Below, piece after piece: positions 7,495 to 10,810 of a DNA stretch of 10,810 nt. The position numbers and the translations under genes are program-made. The stretch's first letter is position 1. The number at the start of each line of letters is the position of its first letter. The stretch is from an uncultured Clostridia bacterium (GTDB taxonomy: Bacteria; Bacillota; Clostridia; TANB77; CAG-508), in contig CANQES010000047.1 of assembly GCA_947595555.1 (NCBI GenBank), positions 1-10,810 of the forward strand, read 5' to 3'. The notes under the pieces were generated by a model, which saw nothing but the letters and a program-made list of their open reading frames with translations, did no database searches and had not been told where the DNA came from.

Positions 7495-9187
7495 TTACAA
7501 AGATTTCATCATGTCTTTCATATTAATTTGTAATGTTTCTACTCCATTAAAACTATTTATTTCCAATACTCCTACTACATCAATTTTATCACCAATGCGG
7601 TAATCCTCTGCTAAATGTCCCATATTAAATCCTATAGCATTTACAATAGTATTATTATCTTTTAATGTCAATTTTAAATGTTTTCCTTCAGATAATGCAC
7701 GAATAGAATCTATTTTTAAATTTTTAAAAGCAAAAATTGGTGTTTTATTTCCTTCTCCAAAAGGCTCTAATTGTTTTAGACTTTCTACCATATCTTTATT
7801 TACGTCTTTAATATCAATTCTTGCATCTACTTGTAAAATTGGTACTATGTTCTCAATATGGGCCTCTGATGCTATTTTTTCAAAACTACATCTAAATTTT
7901 TCGAAATTTTCTTTCCTAATTGTTATTCCAACAGCCATACTGTGTCCACCAAATTTTTCAATAGTGTTAGCACATTTTGTTAAAGCATCATGTAAATCAA
8001 ATCCTGGTACACTTCTTCCAGAACCTTTACCTATTCCATCTTCTTCAAAGCTTAATAAAATGCTTGGTTTGAAATACAATTCTGTAATTTTTGAAGATAC
8101 TATTCCGTATTACACCATGATGCCAATTTTCTCCTCCAACTATAATGGCTTTGTTTTTATCTAAACCTTCTTGTTCTATTTTTTGCATAGCGTTTTCAAA
8201 TATGCTTTTTTCAGTCTCCTGCCTAATGCGATTATGTTCATTTAATTTTGCTGTTAATTCATCTACATGTCGTATATTTTTGGATAACAATAATTCTAAA
8301 GCTTCTTCTGCCTTCCCCATTCTTCCACATGCATTTATTCTTGGTGCAATTCCAAAAGAAATACTTGTTGAATCAATTTTATGATATCCGGAAGATTGTA
8401 TAATAGAACGTAAGCCTATGTTTTTAGTTTGACGAATTAATAATAATCCTAATTTAGTTATTACTCTATTTTCATCGATTAAAGGAACTATGTCTGAAAT
8501 AGTTCCAACACATACAATGTCTAAATATTTTAAATAATCTTCTTCTTTACAACCTAAAGATGTCCCAATTGCTTGTATTAATTTAAAAACTACACCTACG
8601 CCTGCTAGTTCTCTAAAAGGATAATGACTGTCTTTTCTTTTGTTGTCAATAACTGCAAAAGCATCTGGTAACTCATTCCCTGGTTCATGATGGTCAGTTA
8701 TAATGGTTTCAATTCCAAGTGAATTTGAATATGCAATTTCATCTATTGCTGAAATTCCACAATCTACTGTAATCATTAATTGACATCCGGTATCGAAAAT
8801 TTTTTTAACTGCATCTTTGTTTAAACCATATCCTTCATTTAATCTGTTTGGTATGTATGTTGATACTTCTAATCCTCTGTCTTTTAAAAAACTCTTTAGA
8901 ACCGTAATACTAGTAATTCCATCTACGTCATAATCGCCATAAATCGTTACTTTTTCTTGTTTTTCAATTGCCTTTATAATTCTTTCTACTGCTTTTTTCA
9001 TATCTGTAATTAAAAATGGGTCATGAAAGTCTTTTCTAGTCGGTTCTAAAAATAATTTTATGTCTTTTTCTTCCGTAATTCCTCTATTAATTAGTATTGT
9101 TGCAAGTAGTTTATTAATTTGATTTTTTTCAGCTATTTCATTAATCTCTTCTTCACTTGTTTCATAAATTTGCCATTTTTTGTTCAT
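7495..9187 (-). CDS. recJ: Single-stranded-DNA-specific exonuclease RecJ, read through a +1 frameshift
   Basis: A 5'-3' exonuclease on single-stranded DNA, acting in recombination and repair. The DHH phosphoesterase core has YGDYDVDG (83-90), VDCGI (141-145), TDHHEPG (164-170) and GTISDIVP (228-235). The DHHA1 domain has WHHGVIGIV (about 355-363), the SGRSVPGFDL loop and GGHSMAVG (413-420). An OB-like C-terminal domain follows. The gene is in two frames: the first runs from 9187 to a stop at 8045, the second is open across the DHHA1 and OB regions to 7495. Skipping the C of CGG at 8107 gives GVI-G-IVSSKITE and a 563-residue protein, the family's normal length. The start has AGGAGAGG close upstream. 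A TATAGA box is visible about 30 bases before it, without a clear -35. No clear terminator separates it from the ATPase gene upstream. It heads the recJ-relA-hydrolase cluster. Confidence 0.94.
8104..8110 (-). other. recJ: +1 frameshift site ATA-CGG-A in recJ
   Basis: On the minus strand the zero frame reads GTA ATA CGG AAT and runs 20 codons of unrelated sequence to a stop. Skipping the C gives GTA ATA GGA ATA GTA, Val-Ile-Gly-Ile-Val, which restores the family-conserved 'HGVIGIV' motif at the start of DHHA1. The distance to the zero-frame stop differs from that in nrdD and relA, so a nearby stop codon is not part of the signal. Confidence 0.9.
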
Positions 9188-9261
9188 ATTCCTCTCCTAA
9201 AATATTATTTTGTTTTATTCTATACTATTTTCGAGTTTTTTAAAAGAGTTTTTGTAAAATT

Positions 9262-10810
9262 TTATTCATCTTTGGCTGTGTTTATTTTAAATAATTTAAA
9301 AATTTCAACAATTATAATTGGAGAAACAATTAAACCTATTAACTCTAAAATATTTTCTGTTGGTAATACTGGAATGCTAAATATGTTTCTTAAAAATGGT
9401 ATCATTAAAATAATTAACATTAAAGCTGCTGATGCCAAAACAGCCCAAATCAATTTACTATTATTAAAAATATTAGTTTTAAATATTGATTCTTTGTTAT
9501 GTCGTACATTAAATACATGCACTAATTCTGATAGAGCAAGAGTTGCAAAAGCCATTGTTTGACCTACTTCTATTTTAGATTCGTCTAAAGTTAATCCATC
9601 TATTGCTGTATTAGTAGTTGCTAGACCTATCACAAAAGCAGATAAAGTAAGTAGTCCTATCATAATTCCTTGATAAATAACACGCCATGTCATTCCTTTT
9701 GTGAATACTCCTTTTCCTGGTTTTGCAGGTTTTCTATTCATAATATCTTTATTAGCTGGATCAAAAGCCAATGCCAATGCTGGAAGTGAATCAGTTACTA
9801 AATTAATCCACAAAATATGAATTGGTAACAATATTTCCAAATGTCCAATATCAGTAATACCAAACCATTTTGCAAATAATGGAGTAAATATTGTTGCCAT
9901 AAATAGAACTACTATTTCTCCAATATTACTTGATAATAAGAATTGAATAACTTTTAAAATATTATCATAAATTCTTCTTCCCTCTTCTACTGCTGAAACA
10001 ATAGTTGCAAAATTGTCATCTGTTAAAATAACATCAGCTGCCTCTTTTGCTACATCTGTTCCAACAACTCCCATTGCACATCCTATATCAGATGTTTTTA
10101 ATGCTGGGCTATCATTAACACCATCACCTGTCATGGCAACAATTTCCCCGTTTTTCTGCCAAGCCTTTACAATTCTAACTTTATGCTCTGGAGAAACTCT
10201 TGCATAAACAGAATACTGTCTTACTTTTTTCTCTAATTCTTCATCAGACATTTTTTCAAGTTCTAATCCTGTAATAGCTTCTTCTTCTTTTTCTAAAATA
10301 CCTAATTTTTTAGCAATTGCAGTCGCTGTAATCTTATGGTCTCCTGTAATCATAACTGTTTTTATTCCAGCAGTTTTACATTTTTCTACCGCTTTTTTTG
10401 CTTCTTCCCTTGGTGGATCAATCATTCCTACTAAACCAATAAATGTTAAATCTTTTTCTATATTTTTCATTTCTTCATCTGTTGGTATTTTGTCTATCTC
10501 ACGATATGCACATGCTAATACTCTTAAAGCTTCTTTAGCCATATTTTCATTGTGCTCTTTAATTTTTATAGTATAATTTTCTAAATCTTCTTTTACTTCA
10601 CCATTTAATAAATAAGAATTACATCTTTTTAATAGTTCATCTACTCCACCTTTTGTATAAACAATATATTTACCATTTATGTCATTAACAGTTGTCATTA
10701 ATTTTCTTTCAGAATCAAATGGAATTTCATTTAAACGAGGTGCTCTATCATATATACTAGGGTCAAAATCTAATTTAAATGCCATATCTACTAATGCTGT
10801 TTCTGTAGGG
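9262..10810 (-). CDS. P-type calcium-transporting ATPase, C-terminal part (5' end outside the window)
   Basis: The C-terminal 516 residues of a type IIA-like cation pump that exports Ca2+ using ATP. The frame stays open to the right edge (PTETALVD precedes the first methionine at 10785, matching the family's 'DPTE.ALV'), so the true start is outside. Visible in order are the nucleotide-binding KGGVDELL, the MITGDHKITA segment, the hinge motif TGDGVNDSPAL (around 10131-10100) and GTDVAKEAADVILTDDNF. The C-terminal membrane helices follow, including NLVTDSLPALALAFDP, whose Asn/Thr/Asp correspond to Ca2+ ligands in SERCA helix 6. Then come 'NRKPAKPGKG' and four further hydrophobic segments. The phosphorylation motif (DKTGT) and the first four helices lie beyond the window. 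No in-frame CGG is present in this part. It ends 74 bases before recJ starts, in the same direction, with no convincing terminator between. A family member pumping Mn2+ as well cannot be excluded. Confidence 0.93.
   Translation of the reverse strand, partial: PTETALVDMAFKLDFDPSIYDRAPRLNEIPFDSERKLMTTVNDINGKYIVYTKGGVDELLKRCNSYLLNGEVKEDLENYTIKIKEHNENMAKEALRVLACAYREIDKIPTDEEMKNIEKDLTFIGLVGMIDPPREEAKKAVEKCKTAGIKTVMITGDHKITATAIAKKLGILEKEEEAITGLELEKMSDEELEKKVRQYSVYARVSPEHKVRIVKAWQKNGEIVAMTGDGVNDSPALKTSDIGCAMGVVGTDVAKEAADVILTDDNFATIVSAVEEGRRIYDNILKVIQFLLSSNIGEIVVLFMATIFTPLFAKWFGITDIGHLEILLPIHILWINLVTDSLPALALAFDPANKDIMNRKPAKPGKGVFTKGMTWRVIYQGIMIGLLTLSAFVIGLATTNTAIDGLTLDESKIEVGQTMAFATLALSELVHVFNVRHNKESIFKTNIFNNSKLIWAVLASAALMLIILMIPFLRNIFSIPVLPTENILELIGLIVSPIIIVEIFKLFKINTAKDE

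Noticed and set aside
2977..8110. The three frame breaks as ordinary sequencing or assembly errors, or as pseudogenes
   Set aside because: None falls in a homopolymer run, all add exactly one base, and all share NNA-CGG-A. The rest of each gene is intact, with conserved motifs on both sides. Errors or decay should scatter in position and type. Raw reads are still needed to exclude this fully.
2991..8110. A prfB-like programmed frameshift (Shine-Dalgarno-like stimulator plus in-frame stop)
   Set aside because: No consistent AGGAGG-like element lies just upstream of the three sites, and the zero-frame stop is 4 to 20 codons away, so a stop codon is not the slow codon.
9188..9261. A terminator between the calcium ATPase and recJ
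   Set aside because: Only AT-rich, imperfect repeats (AAAACTC-type) are seen; no stable stem with a T-run.

Overview
The window is strongly AT-rich DNA from a low-GC Gram-positive anaerobe, most likely an uncultured member of the Clostridia. Three things suggest this: an oxygen-sensitive glycyl-radical ribonucleotide reductase (NrdD), the recJ - relA - metallo-hydrolase gene order typical of clostridia, and strong AGGAG-type ribosome binding sites with sigma-A-like promoters. Only the Crp-type regulator lies on the + strand.

Layout, left to right: an AT-rich leader (1-151); a membrane-anchored lipoprotein-like protein with DUF3221-like and DUF4362-like regions (152-970); a terminator region with two hairpins (about 1098-1165); nrdD (1170-3297); a divergent control region (3298-3546) with promoters and matching operator-like palindromes; a Crp/Fnr-family regulator (3547-4179); a hairpin shared by convergent genes (4185-4208); a small unrecognised gene (4230-4541) with its own promoter; then a leftward cluster of a glyoxalase-II-like hydrolase (4632-5279), the (p)ppGpp synthetase/hydrolase relA (5279-7475) and the exonuclease recJ (7495-9187). 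A P-type calcium ATPase (9262-10810) runs off the right edge.

The outstanding feature is that three conserved housekeeping genes (nrdD, relA, recJ) are each split into two reading frames by one extra base. At every one the zero-frame codon is CGG followed by A, preceded by a codon ending in A. Skipping the C (reading GGA, glycine) restores a full-length protein of normal family length: 708, 731 and 563 residues. In relA and recJ it restores a strongly conserved glycine. I checked every CCG/CGG by eye in the genes of the window. Only one other in-frame CGG exists, in the small unrecognised gene. So in the recognisable genes every CGG codon (three of three) is a +1 shift point. This looks like a genome-wide decoding property: CGG lacks an ordinary tRNA and CGGA is read by +1 frameshifting or as a four-base codon. 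Three independent mutations or sequencing errors are much less likely. It is inferred from sequence alone and needs the tRNA set, more genes and proteomics.

Functionally the genes link anaerobic dNTP supply (nrdD with a divergent regulator that may control it), the stringent response (relA), recombination and repair (recJ), detoxification (hydrolase) and calcium export.
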